From the NCBI RefSeq assembly GCF_001038485.1, contig NZ_LDUE01000063.1:1-64000 (forward strand): a stretch of 64,000 bases of DNA, given 5' to 3'. Each line of letters opens with the position of its first letter. Position 1 is the stretch's first letter. A program made the position numbers and the translations under genes. Shown here piece after piece: positions 8,688 to 17,325 of this stretch. A model generated the notes under the pieces. The model was not told where the DNA came from and searched no databases. It saw only the letters and a list, made by a program, of their open reading frames with translations. This stretch comes from Ornithinibacillus californiensis (GTDB taxonomy: Bacteria > Bacillota > Bacilli > Bacillales > Amphibacillaceae).

Positions 8688-9110
8688 TCATAACTCTAAA
8701 ATTCTTCGCTTTAAATCCTTCTTATTCATTAGACTAATTTGTTCGGGTTTAATTTCTAAAACAATATAATTAGGATCATTTGGACCGTCAAACCATTTCT
8801 CCATATGTGGATTCCATAACTTCCTCCTCAAATCTTCGGAATCAGATATGTGAACCTTGCCTTCATATTCCACATACTCATCTCCAACTCCTTCACCTTC
8901 ATACCCTAAAAGAATATGTGTGTAAGGATTCTTACTAATCTCATCCACTTTATGTGTATCCTTATCTGTGGCCGTGTAAAGTGTTAGTCCATCACGTGAA
9001 AACGTCATATATCTCGTGTGTGGTTTATTGTTTTGAACAGTAGCCATTGTACCAACTGAACTAGAATCTAGAATATGTTCAATATCGGCTTTCGTTTCAT
9101 GTTGTATCAT
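8688..9110 (-). CDS. Pyridoxamine 5'-phosphate oxidase-like flavin-binding protein (general stress protein 26 type)
   Basis: The 140 residues match the split-barrel FMN-binding fold of the PNPOx-like family: an N-terminal helix, then VGTMATVQNNKPHTRYMTF (strand with the FMN-contacting pattern), LTLYTATDKDTHKVDEISKNP, and a C-terminal VLEIKPEQISLM. These are small cytoplasmic dimers, in Bacillus often stress-induced (YdaG type). The substrate is not predictable. Start: AAAGGAG 8 bases before ATG. It is monocistronic. Confidence 0.8.
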   Translation of the reverse strand: MIQHETKADIEHILDSSSVGTMATVQNNKPHTRYMTFSRDGLTLYTATDKDTHKVDEISKNPYTHILLGYEGEGVGDEYVEYEGKVHISDSEDLRRKLWNPHMEKWFDGPNDPNYIVLEIKPEQISLMNKKDLKRRILEL

Positions 9111-9278
9111 ATGCTACACTCCTTTTTTAACTTCATTACCATTATTCCTTGCTTGTGAGAAATTAATCGTTTTTTTTGTGTATGAAGAAATAGAAAATGG
9201 CAGAAGATAAACATGACTATAAATAAAAAGTCATAGAAAAACTTAGCTTAATTTCGATTCTTATTAGGAGGTGAAAAA

Positions 9279-9575
9279 ATGGATACGTTAAAACGAATAG
9301 CACTTACTTTAGCAATAATCGGTGCCATCAATTGGGGATTAATAGGACTTTTTGATTTTGATTTAGTTGCAACACTCTTAGGTGGTCAAGATTCATTATT
9401 ATCTAGAATTGTCTATTCATTAGTTGGTTTAGCTGGACTATTAAGTATTCCGTATTTGTTTGAGCCAGCTAGAGAAGATAATAGGACTACTGCAACCGGA
9501 AGATTAAATTATGGAACTGAATTTGGAGAAGAAGAAGACTTCTCAGAAATTAAGAAGGAAGACAAAGATCTTTAA
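9279..9575 (+). CDS. DUF378 small membrane protein
   Basis: A 98-residue protein with two membrane segments, IALTLAIIGAINWGLIGLF and the region IVYSLVGLAGLLSIPYLF. The motif INWGLxGLFxFDLV is diagnostic of DUF378 (B. subtilis YuzA type). The tail beyond residue 60 is charged and acidic and probably cytoplasmic; it is longer than in the minimal family members. Perfect ribosome site AGGAGGTG before ATG. The function of the family is unknown. Confidence 0.85.
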   Translation: MDTLKRIALTLAIIGAINWGLIGLFDFDLVATLLGGQDSLLSRIVYSLVGLAGLLSIPYLFEPAREDNRTTATGRLNYGTEFGEEEDFSEIKKEDKDL

Positions 9576-9585
9576 TTGAAAGGTT

Positions 9586-9611
9586 GAGCCATACTATTTG
9601 TTGTATGGCTC
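9586..9611. terminator. Shared bidirectional terminator
   Basis: GAGCCATAC (9586-9594) and GTATGGCTC (9603-9611) pair perfectly. T-runs follow on the plus side (TTCTTTTTC). It lies between the convergent DUF378 gene and the minus-strand membrane protein, overlapping the latter's stop. Confidence 0.75.
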
Positions 9612-9899
9612 TTCTTTTTCCTTGAAAAGTATTATCAATAACCGATAGAGAAGATAAAGACCTAAGTAAGAACCAGAAATGATAAAGAACGGATTTAGGA
9701 AAATTGCATGAATGGTTGTCATCATCACTGTCTGATTAACAATCACTTCATGAACAGAAATAGAAGAGATAATGCCAAAGATCATTGCAGATAGAACGGC
9801 AGTCACATTAAAGAAGCTTCGGAAATTCCCCCATATATTTACTATCCATAACATAACAACTGGTAAAATGATAATTCCAGCAATCAATAAAAACTCCAT
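9594..9899 (-). CDS. Small integral membrane protein of unknown function
   Basis: 101 residues with three hydrophobic segments (about residues 2-22, 31-50 and 65-92) and a short charged tail. I do not recognise the family. The gene looks real: a perfect ribosome site (AGGAGG, 7 bases before ATG) and a terminator at its stop. It faces the DUF378 gene convergently. Confidence 0.65.
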   Translation of the reverse strand: MEFLLIAGIIILPVVMLWIVNIWGNFRSFFNVTAVLSAMIFGIISSISVHEVIVNQTVMMTTIHAIFLNPFFIISGSYLGLYLLYRLLIILFKEKEEPYNK

Positions 9900-10041
9900 A
9901 GATAACCTCCTATTAAATTAGTTATACCTAGTTTGTTCTTCACATTAAAAAACAAACATATTAATAAAGATAAAATATGAATCACCATTCATTTTGTGCT
10001 ATTCTTAAGATAGTATAAGAACAACTAGGGGTTGATTACTT

Positions 10042-10845
10042 ATGGTGATAAAGACAAATTCATATACTGGTCAGGAAAGTAATGTTCGTTTTATAAATGG
10101 TTATGTATCCATGGTAAATATGAGGTTAAATGCTTACTGTTTTGAAGTAGATGGGGTGTTAATTGATACTGGAGCACCAAGGTTACTTAACGAATTTAAA
10201 CCTTTCTTTGCAGAAGCGGATATTGATAAAGTTGTTATTACGCATGCCCATGAGGACCATATTGGCGGAGCTTCCTTTCTTCAAAAAGAATATAATGTAC
10301 CAATATTTATGAATGAACTTACCGTAGCGGAATCTGGACAAAAAGCAGATTACCCACTATATCGCAAAGTTTTCTGGGGAAGGAGGGAGCCTTTCCAAGC
10401 ACAGCAAATAGGTAATAGCTTCTCCTCTCGTACTGCTACTTGGGATGTTATTAAGACACCTGGTCATGCAAGGGACCACCTTTCATTCATCAATAGAAGT
10501 ACAGGGCAACTTTTTTCAGGTGATTTGTATGTCCAACCGAAAACGAATGTCACACTTAGAGAAGAAAGTGTACCAACAATTATTGCGTCTATTGAAAAGG
10601 TTTTAACCTTTGAATTTGAGGAACTGTATTGCTGTCACGCTGGTTACGTTAAAAATGGACGGCAATCATTAAAGCAAAAACTCAATTACTTAAAGGAATT
10701 TCGAGGAAATGTTCTTACTCTAAAAGAACAAGGCTATACCGAAAAGGAAATACAGACAAAGCTATTTAAACGGAAGTATCCAATTACATACTTCTCCTTA
10801 GGGGAGTGGGATTCCATCCATATGATTCGTTCCGTTCTTAAATAA
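10042..10845 (+). CDS. Metallo-beta-lactamase-fold hydrolase
   Basis: 267 residues. The metal-binding motif THAHEDHIGG is at about 71-80. A second metal His lies in TPGHARDHLSF, the bridging Asp in LFSGDLYV, and a last His in CCHAGYVKNG. This gives the full two-zinc site of the MBL superfamily. The C-terminal helical part resembles the glyoxalase II-like members. The substrate is unknown. Start: AGGGGTTG before ATG. It stands alone, closed by a strong terminator. Confidence 0.85.
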   Translation: MVIKTNSYTGQESNVRFINGYVSMVNMRLNAYCFEVDGVLIDTGAPRLLNEFKPFFAEADIDKVVITHAHEDHIGGASFLQKEYNVPIFMNELTVAESGQKADYPLYRKVFWGRREPFQAQQIGNSFSSRTATWDVIKTPGHARDHLSFINRSTGQLFSGDLYVQPKTNVTLREESVPTIIASIEKVLTFEFEELYCCHAGYVKNGRQSLKQKLNYLKEFRGNVLTLKEQGYTEKEIQTKLFKRKYPITYFSLGEWDSIHMIRSVLK

Positions 10846-10862
10846 TAGATGTAAACTAATGT

Positions 10863-10906
10863 AACTAACCTGTTCATTCCAAAGACGGAGATAGGTTAGT
10901 TTTTTG
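10863..10906 (+). terminator. Terminator of the MBL-fold hydrolase gene
   Basis: AACTAACCT (10863-10871) pairs with AGGTTAGTT (10893-10901), followed by TTTTT. Confidence 0.8.
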
Positions 10907-11035
10907 ATGTTCTTTCATTCTGTGAAAATAGTAATCATTTCTATGAAAATATGTATATCCTATTGAATATTGGAAATAATTACTATCATAACAATCTTCG
11001 TCAAATACGGAGAAAAATATTAAGAGGTGAAAGAA

Positions 11036-12175
11036 TTGAAAAGATATGGTTTAGTTAGTTTGATAGGAGGACTATTAGTTGTAGCATTAATATTCCTATT
11101 TGTTATTAACACACCAGAAGAAAGTACTAATACAGAACAACCGAATGAAGAACAAGATGCAGTCCAGGTGTTTGAGGATTCGATTGAAGTAGTAGCATCA
11201 GATGATGGACATATTAATGCTAATAAGTTATTCATCCCGTGGACAATTAGTAAAAATGCTAGCACCTTCTATTTGAGTCAAAGGGATGGAACTGTAGTGG
11301 AGATTGATGGTGATTTTGGTCTAGTCGAAGTGCAAGATGTTCAAGTTTCAGAGGAGATTCTTCATGAAGGAGAAGCTGGCTTTCTTGGGTTTACTTTAGC
11401 TCCTGACTTTGAAACATCTAAACGAGCTTTCGCATTCCATAGCTACGATAAAGATGGGGAAATGGCCAATCGAATTGTATCACTTGTCCTAGATGAATCT
11501 ACGTGGAAGGAAGAAAATGTGATTTTGGATGATATACCTGGTGGAGATATGAATAATGGTGGAAGGATTCAGATTGGACCAGATAATAAGCTTTATGCAA
11601 CCACTGGTGACATTGGACAGTCTGATTTAGCACAAGAGTTAGACAGTCTAGCAGGAAAGATATTGCGGATGGAACTGAATGGAGATATTCCTGTAGATAA
11701 TCCGTTCGAAGATTCTTACGTCTACTCGTATGGTCATCGAAATTCACAAGGCTTAGCATGGGATCCTCAAGGTAATCTATATAGTTCTGAACATGGGGAA
11801 GATGGTCATGATGAGATTAATTTAATTGAAGCTGGTAAAAATTATGGTTGGCCGGTTATTCAAGGAGATGAAGAGGCTGAAGATATGGTAAGTCCAGTAG
11901 TTCATTCTGCAGATAGTACTTGGGCACCATCTGGTATGGCATTTACTGATGGAAAGTTATTTATTTCTTCCCTAGCGGGCAAGAAAATCTTCACATTCGA
12001 TGTTAATTCAGAAACAATTGCCGATTTCTATGATGAAGCGGGAAGAATACGTGATGTGTTTATAGAAGAGGATGCAATGTTTGTCATTACAAGTAATCAT
12101 GATAACCGTGGTGAACCAACAGATAAGGATGATCGTCTGATTCACATTCCTCTTGCAGAAAAAACTGCAAACTAA
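11036..12175 (+). CDS. PQQ-dependent soluble-type aldose/sugar dehydrogenase, membrane-anchored or secreted
   Basis: Six-bladed beta-propeller quinoprotein of the PQQ glucose/sorbosone dehydrogenase family (Asd/YliI type). It would oxidise aldoses outside the membrane and pass electrons to the respiratory chain. An N-terminal hydrophobic segment (about residues 5-22) anchors or exports it. Family blocks visible: GEAGFLGFTLAPDF, the PQQ-region NNGGRIQIGPDNKLYATTGD, SYGHRNSQGLAWDP with the conserved His-Arg-Asn, and SEHGEDGHDEIN. Start: TTG at 11036 sits 6 bases after AAGAGGTG; the upstream GTG at 11027 lies inside that ribosome site and is rejected. No PQQ synthesis genes are in the window. 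It converges on the second PQQ enzyme. Confidence 0.85.
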   Translation: MKRYGLVSLIGGLLVVALIFLFVINTPEESTNTEQPNEEQDAVQVFEDSIEVVASDDGHINANKLFIPWTISKNASTFYLSQRDGTVVEIDGDFGLVEVQDVQVSEEILHEGEAGFLGFTLAPDFETSKRAFAFHSYDKDGEMANRIVSLVLDESTWKEENVILDDIPGGDMNNGGRIQIGPDNKLYATTGDIGQSDLAQELDSLAGKILRMELNGDIPVDNPFEDSYVYSYGHRNSQGLAWDPQGNLYSSEHGEDGHDEINLIEAGKNYGWPVIQGDEEAEDMVSPVVHSADSTWAPSGMAFTDGKLFISSLAGKKIFTFDVNSETIADFYDEAGRIRDVFIEEDAMFVITSNHDNRGEPTDKDDRLIHIPLAEKTAN

Positions 12176-12184
12176 AATAAAAAT

Positions 12185-12228
12185 AAGGATACCTAGGAGG
12201 GACTGACCCTCTAGGTATCCTTGATTTT
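12185..12228. terminator. Shared bidirectional terminator between two PQQ dehydrogenase genes
   Basis: AAGGATACCTAG (12185-12196) and CTAGGTATCCTT (12211-12222) pair perfectly. The inner bases GAGGG/CCCTC can extend the stem. T-runs follow on the plus side. Confidence 0.85.
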
Positions 12229-12229
12229 T

Positions 12230-14479
12230 TTATTCTTTCATTATGGTTTTTAGATATTCTTTTACAGCTTCGATTTGTTCTTCAGATAATGTTCCTTCAA
12301 ATGGAGGCATTCCGCCGCCACCTTTTTTGATCTTTGCGATTATTTCTTCGTCACTCATCTCTAAATTATTAAGGTTCGGTCCATTATGACCACCAACACC
12401 TTCAGCACCATGACAAGATAAACAATTGTTCTCGAATACTTTCAGACCTTCTTCAGCCACTTCTCCACCTTCTGTGCCTGTTGGTCCTTCACTGTTTTCA
12501 TTATCAGTATCTTTCTCAGCAATTGGTGACGTGTTAATGGCGTCTTCTGGGATATCCTCAAGTGAAGCATACTCTCCTTCTAATGAGAAGGTATATATCT
12601 TATCTCCGTGTTGCGTGCCACCTAAGGAATTTCCTGCCGCAAAAATGGAGACATATTGCTTACCATCAATAGAATACGTCATTGGTGGTGCATTGGCCCC
12701 AGCATCGGTCATGAATTCCCATAACTGCTCACCAGATGTTGCATCATATGCGATAATACGCCCATCATTATGACCGGTAAACAAAAGATTTCCTTTCGTT
12801 GTTAATAGACCACTGAATGCAATCGTATCCCATTCATTTTGCCATACGATCTTATTGGTTTTTACATCTACAGCTGTAATAAATCCACGTTGTGGTCCAC
12901 CTTCAACAGGCTGCCAGATACTTCCAATCCATTCTTTACCTTCCACAAATTTATTAGCTTCATCTTCGGCATAATGTGCATAAGCAAAATAGTTACTATT
13001 AGCTTGTACATAGTATAGTTCTGTATTTGGGTTGTAAGCAGAAGGAGGCCAGTTGGCGCCACCTTGTGGTGAAGGAGTAATCGTTATTGGCTCGTCCCAG
13101 AAAGGAGTAAATAGTTCGCCAACTTTTCCTTCAAAATCCTCAGGTAAATCTTTTTCAATATCTTCTTCTGTAATAGTCTGTGGAACTAAAGCATCTCCTA
13201 CTGGGTAAGGTTGTGTAGGTGATGTTTTTTGTCTTTCTTCTTGTGGAACTGGTCGTTCTTCGATTCCAATTAATGGTTCTCCATTAGTTCTATCTAATAA
13301 GTAAACCCAACCAGTTTTACCTGTTTCAGCTATTGCTTTTCTCGTTTGTCCATCAATTTCTACATCAAAAAGCGTAACTGGATTTGCAGGATCTAAATCC
13401 CATATATCATGATGAACTTGTTGAAAATGCCATTGATATTCTCCAGTATCAGCATCTAATGCTAGCATAGAGTTAGCATATAAATTGTCGCCTTCTCGGT
13501 TACTACCATCAAGGTCAGGAGATGTATTCCCTGTTGCAAAATATATCATGTTTAACTCAGGGTCTACAGCAGGTGTCTGCCAAATGGGGGCACCACCCTT
13601 TAACCAACTATCATTATCATCCGGCCATGTTTCTGACCCTGGTTCTCCTGGTGCTGGGATTGTATACGTTTTCCAAACTTCTCTACCGATTTCAGAATCG
13701 AAAGCCGCCATAAATCCACGGATACCATATTCCCCACCTGCTATCCCTGTATAAACTTTTCCATCAAAATATAGTGGAGCACTTGTAATGGTGTAACCTT
13801 TATCCCACTCGGCAACTTGTGTTTCCCAAACGACTTCACCAGTTTTCTGGTCAAGTGCTACAAGTCTTGCATCTAGTAAACCAACATAGACTTTTCCATC
13901 ACCAATAGCTACACCACGGCTTATCCATCCACAACAAGCTGTGTCAAGTCCATCTGCAAGTTGAGGTGTATATTCCCAAATGATTTCTCCAGTAGTAGCA
14001 TCAAGTGCTTGTACAACGTCAGCTCCAGTAATACTAAACATGACGCCATCATAGACAAGTGGTGTTTGTTCTCCTGAATATTTAAATTCGAGTCCAGAGC
14101 CTAAACTTGTCACCCACTCTAGCTTTAAATCACTAACGTTGGATACATCAACCTGATCTAGTGGAGAATATCTTCGATTATAAATATCCCCACCATTTGT
14201 CAACCAATTTTCGGTAGGTGGCTCCATTAATTGTTCAGCAGAAAACTTCGGAGCAACTTCTCCAGTATAGTCCATATGTTGGACGGAACTATGTGCTTCG
14301 TCTTTTTGATTGTCTGCTGGCTGTTTTTCATTATTCCCTTCAGCCTGTTCATTTTCATCTTTGGCTTCTTCTCCTGCTGGTTGCTCGGTATGTTCTTCAT
14401 TCATACTTTGAAATGCAAAAAAGCCCACAGCAGTGATTATTGCAACAGCAGCAATAACAATCCATAATTGTTTATCCAA
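12230..14479 (-). CDS. Membrane-anchored PQQ-dependent alcohol dehydrogenase with C-terminal cytochrome c domain (quinohemoprotein)
   Basis: 749 residues. Order: one N-terminal membrane anchor (5-23), a charged linker (25-70), an eight-bladed PQQ propeller (about 90-640) and a cytochrome c domain with CLSCH haem site (686-690) and a Met ligand probably in GGGMPPF. The propeller has the vicinal disulfide CC (182-183), GNTSPD (N318) and HHDIWDLD (357-363). D361 is the catalytic Asp; the second Asp, D363, occupies the position that is Asp in lanthanide-dependent XoxF/PedH enzymes and Ala or Ser in calcium enzymes. TTG start after AAAGGAG. It would act on the outer face, oxidising alcohols and handing electrons through its haem to an oxidase; the divergent neighbour is a ba3-like oxidase. 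The substrate is unknown. Confidence 0.9.
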   Translation of the reverse strand: MDKQLWIVIAAVAIITAVGFFAFQSMNEEHTEQPAGEEAKDENEQAEGNNEKQPADNQKDEAHSSVQHMDYTGEVAPKFSAEQLMEPPTENWLTNGGDIYNRRYSPLDQVDVSNVSDLKLEWVTSLGSGLEFKYSGEQTPLVYDGVMFSITGADVVQALDATTGEIIWEYTPQLADGLDTACCGWISRGVAIGDGKVYVGLLDARLVALDQKTGEVVWETQVAEWDKGYTITSAPLYFDGKVYTGIAGGEYGIRGFMAAFDSEIGREVWKTYTIPAPGEPGSETWPDDNDSWLKGGAPIWQTPAVDPELNMIYFATGNTSPDLDGSNREGDNLYANSMLALDADTGEYQWHFQQVHHDIWDLDPANPVTLFDVEIDGQTRKAIAETGKTGWVYLLDRTNGEPLIGIEERPVPQEERQKTSPTQPYPVGDALVPQTITEEDIEKDLPEDFEGKVGELFTPFWDEPITITPSPQGGANWPPSAYNPNTELYYVQANSNYFAYAHYAEDEANKFVEGKEWIGSIWQPVEGGPQRGFITAVDVKTNKIVWQNEWDTIAFSGLLTTKGNLLFTGHNDGRIIAYDATSGEQLWEFMTDAGANAPPMTYSIDGKQYVSIFAAGNSLGGTQHGDKIYTFSLEGEYASLEDIPEDAINTSPIAEKDTDNENSEGPTGTEGGEVAEEGLKVFENNCLSCHGAEGVGGHNGPNLNNLEMSDEEIIAKIKKGGGGMPPFEGTLSEEQIEAVKEYLKTIMKE

Positions 14480-14599
14480 TTCTTCGTCTCCTTTCTTATG
14501 ATGATATGCATAGGTTCTCTAGTAATTTGCCCGGTAACAGTCAAATTAATCTTATCTAGTAAAAAACTACTAAAAATTCTTTGCACATACATGGATAAG

Positions 14600-14642
14600 T
14601 GTGACTTATTTCACATGATTTTAATTTTGAAATCGATATGAT
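14600..14642 (+). promoter_or_regulatory. Fnr/CRP-type box and -10 element of the ba3 oxidase operon
   Basis: TGTGA-CTTATT-TCACA (14600-14615) matches the Bacillus Fnr consensus TGTGA-N6-TCACA exactly. TATGAT at 14637-14642 is a good -10 box, giving a start near 14649. The box centre is then at -41.5, the classic position for a class II activator, and no proper -35 is present. Regulation by oxygen limitation is inferred. Confidence 0.7.
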
Positions 14643-14684
14643 AATGGCAGAAAAACTATTCTTCAATAATGGGGAGGTATTAAA

Positions 14685-15209
14685 ATGGTTCAAACAGCAG
14701 CATGGGTAACAAGTTTAGTTTTTATGAGTTTAGTTGTAGTTGTTTATGCAGTAGTTGCGTGGAAGTCAAAAGAGAAAAGTGATTATGAGCCTATTAAAAA
14801 GAAATGGAATAAGGCTAGGAAAGTGTATGCAACAACCCTCGTCACAATATTATTAGTAGTTTGTATCTATACATTGCGAGAACTACCTTATGATTTACCA
14901 ATTTACGGTGAAGGGCAAGATCCTACTGTAGTAGATGTGGAAGCAGTACAGTTTGGTTGGCTGATGAGTGAAACTGAATTTAAAGTTGGGGAGCCAATCG
15001 AATTTGATGTAACAAGTAAAGACGTCAATCATGGTTTTGGTATTTACGATGAGGATATGACAATTATTGCTCAAACACAAGCCATGCCAGAATACACCAA
15101 TACAGTATATATTACGTTTACAAAGCCAGGAACTTATAAAATTTTATGCTTAGAATATTGTGGAACTGCTCACCATTACATGGTAAGTGAATTAACTGTT
15201 ACAGAATAA
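14685..15209 (+). CDS. ba3-type cytochrome c oxidase subunit II (CuA domain)
   Basis: 174 residues with two N-terminal membrane segments (about 6-25 and 49-64) and an outward-facing cupredoxin. All CuA ligands are present: H116 in NHGFGIY, C155 and C159 in CLEYC, H163 and M166 in AHHYM. Short two-segment subunits II like this belong to B-type (ba3/b(o/a)3) oxidases. It takes electrons from a cytochrome c donor and passes them to subunit I. First gene of a four-gene operon; GGGGAGG ribosome site before ATG. Confidence 0.9.
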   Translation: MVQTAAWVTSLVFMSLVVVVYAVVAWKSKEKSDYEPIKKKWNKARKVYATTLVTILLVVCIYTLRELPYDLPIYGEGQDPTVVDVEAVQFGWLMSETEFKVGEPIEFDVTSKDVNHGFGIYDEDMTIIAQTQAMPEYTNTVYITFTKPGTYKILCLEYCGTAHHYMVSELTVTE

Positions 15210-15226
15210 AGAAAGGAGAATATGAC

Positions 15227-16708
15227 ATGAGTACTGTAATTGGAAATAATAAGCCTAAATCAAATAATAAATTAATTGGAACCTCGTTAGTAATTGGTGG
15301 AGTTGTTATTGCAGCTATGATGATATTCGGTATATTAATGCTTCTTGCACAAGGGGGAGTCATTAGTGTATCAGATGCCATGTTCTATCAATTCTTAACT
15401 ATTCATGGTACCGGTATGATAGGTGCAGCAGCACTAGCTGCGGCAGGAGTGATGTGGTATTTCTTAAGTCGCTATGTGAATTTATCTAGAAAAGTCTTTA
15501 TTTGGTTTTTAGCATTAGTTTTAATAGGTGTTGTAATGGTTGTAGTCGGAGTTTTCTCATTTAAATTTGCAAGTGCATGGACATTCTTATATCCACTACC
15601 AGCCATTTCAGCTAGTGCATGGGGTACAATAGGTGCACTATTATACCTTATCGGAATGCTAATTTTAGGAACAGGTTTCTTATTATTATATATTGATACA
15701 GGAAGAGCAATTATTAAAACATACGGAAGTCTAGGTAAAGGATTGGGCTGGGATGTTATTTCTGGTAAGAAGAGATTAGAAGATGCACCGCCTAAAGTTG
15801 TTGTAGCCAGTACAATGGTTACGATTGTTAATACGTCAGCTCTAATCGCTGGTGCAACCGTTTTAATTATGAACATAATCAATGTAATCAATCCGTCATT
15901 TACATTTGATCCTTTGTTAGCTAAAAACCTAACTTATGCATTTGGACATATCTTCGCGAATGCGATTATCTATATGGCTGTTATTGTTGTCTATGAACTA
16001 TTACCGAAGTATGCAAATCGTAAGTGGGCTGTTACGAAGCTTTTCCTAGTTGCATGGACAATGTCAACAGTTTTCACTTTACTAATTTATACACACCATA
16101 TGTTAATGGACTTCGCAATGCCAAAATGGATGCTTATCATGGGACAAGCTTTATCTTATGCTAATGGCTTACCAGTTCTAGTTGTTACTGCCTATGGAGC
16201 ATTACAGGTTGTTCACAAATCAGGAATTAAGTGGGATATGGCATCAGGGTTAGCATTTCTTTCGATGTTTGGTTGGACAGTAGGGGTTGTACCAGCAATA
16301 GTTGATGCTACGATTGTTGTTAACCATGTCATGCATAATACGAAATGGGTACCAGGACATTTCCATATGTACATGGGATTAGGTGCGGTCGTTATGTTAT
16401 TTTCCTTTATGTATTATTTAGCTAAGATTGATAGCAATGTAAAAGAATCAAAACTAGATAAAATTGCATTTTGGTGTTATGCATTAGCTATCTTCTCCGT
16501 AAGTGCTCAGTTTCTAGTCTCAGGTGCTTTAAGCACACCAAGAAGATGGGCTATTCATTATCCAGGTTGGATGACTCCAGCAGTATTCGGTGCAATCGCA
16601 GGAGTATTTCTAGTAATCGCAACTTCTATTTTCATTATTCATTTCGTACGGTATATGAAAAACAGAGGAACACTGGGAAGCGATATGAATGAACAAGAAA
16701 CAGCATAA
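15227..16708 (+). CDS. ba3-type haem-copper oxidase subunit I
   Basis: 493 residues, about 13 membrane segments. It reduces O2 to water at the haem-CuB centre and pumps protons. Ligands visible: low-spin haem His in LTIHGTGM, CuB His and the cross-linked Tyr in FGHIFANAIIY, the CuB pair in YTHHMLMD, and the two haem His in VPGHFHMYMG. The sequence resembles the B-type oxidases of Bacillus and Thermus more than caa3. It starts 17 bases after subunit II with AAAGGAG and overlaps the Sco gene by 20 bases. Confidence 0.93.
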   Translation: MSTVIGNNKPKSNNKLIGTSLVIGGVVIAAMMIFGILMLLAQGGVISVSDAMFYQFLTIHGTGMIGAAALAAAGVMWYFLSRYVNLSRKVFIWFLALVLIGVVMVVVGVFSFKFASAWTFLYPLPAISASAWGTIGALLYLIGMLILGTGFLLLYIDTGRAIIKTYGSLGKGLGWDVISGKKRLEDAPPKVVVASTMVTIVNTSALIAGATVLIMNIINVINPSFTFDPLLAKNLTYAFGHIFANAIIYMAVIVVYELLPKYANRKWAVTKLFLVAWTMSTVFTLLIYTHHMLMDFAMPKWMLIMGQALSYANGLPVLVVTAYGALQVVHKSGIKWDMASGLAFLSMFGWTVGVVPAIVDATIVVNHVMHNTKWVPGHFHMYMGLGAVVMLFSFMYYLAKIDSNVKESKLDKIAFWCYALAIFSVSAQFLVSGALSTPRRWAIHYPGWMTPAVFGAIAGVFLVIATSIFIIHFVRYMKNRGTLGSDMNEQETA

Positions 16709-17321
16709 TTTCTTAATATTGTGTTTGAGTATAATTATTAGTTTCCTATTATTCTACGTTGGAACAAATGGCTTCCAAGCATTTACAGCAGAAAGTGCCA
16801 GGGTGTATCGGCTTCTGGAAGAGAAACCTTCTTTCCCAGATGTAACATTGGAAGATAGTATGAACCGAGTGTATCCTTTTACGGAATTCAAGGGTAAATA
16901 TGTCTTTCTAACGTTTATTTATACTTCCTGTACAGATGTTTGCCCTCAGTTAGAGATGAATCTAGCTGAGGTGTACCAACAAGTTCCTAAAGAACTTCTT
17001 GGTGAAGAGATAGTCTTTTTAAGTATCAGCTTTGATCCAGAACGAGATGACCCAGCTACCTTAGAAAAATACCAATTTTTCTTCAATAGTGATGGGGAAA
17101 CTTGGAGAATGGCACGTATCACGGATGAGAATGAATTAACAGCTTTATTAGATGAATTTGGTGTTATCGTAATTCCAGACGGCTATGGTGGCTATAGCCA
17201 TAATTCTGCATTCTACTTTGTTGGAAGGGATGGAGAATTGTTAGAAGTGATGGATTATAAAAAGATTGACGAAGCTGCTGTTAAGGTAGTTAATACACTT
17301 CAGAATGATATGGAGGGATAG
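16689..17321 (+). CDS. Sco1/SenC/PrrC-type copper chaperone
   Basis: 210-residue thioredoxin-fold protein anchored by an N-terminal membrane segment (8-25). The copper motif is TSCTDVCP (C81, C85), with a distal His in GGYSHNSAF (about 168). It delivers copper to the CuA site of subunit II, which is encoded two genes upstream. Its start overlaps the end of subunit I, indicating translational coupling. Confidence 0.92.
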   Translation: MNKKQHNFLILCLSIIISFLLFYVGTNGFQAFTAESARVYRLLEEKPSFPDVTLEDSMNRVYPFTEFKGKYVFLTFIYTSCTDVCPQLEMNLAEVYQQVPKELLGEEIVFLSISFDPERDDPATLEKYQFFFNSDGETWRMARITDENELTALLDEFGVIVIPDGYGGYSHNSAFYFVGRDGELLEVMDYKKIDEAAVKVVNTLQNDMEG

Positions 17322-17325
17322 TGAA

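Noticed and set aside
8506-8691. 61-codon minus-strand frame between the flavin-binding protein and the lipoprotein gene
   Set aside because: It starts inside the terminator hairpin region, has no ribosome site and an unlikely composition.
12426-13754. Several plus-strand frames opposite the PQQ alcohol dehydrogenase
   Set aside because: Antisense shadows of a confirmed long gene with complete motifs; no ribosome sites.
15472-15891. 139-codon minus-strand frame inside oxidase subunit I
   Set aside because: Shadow of a hydrophobic coding region.
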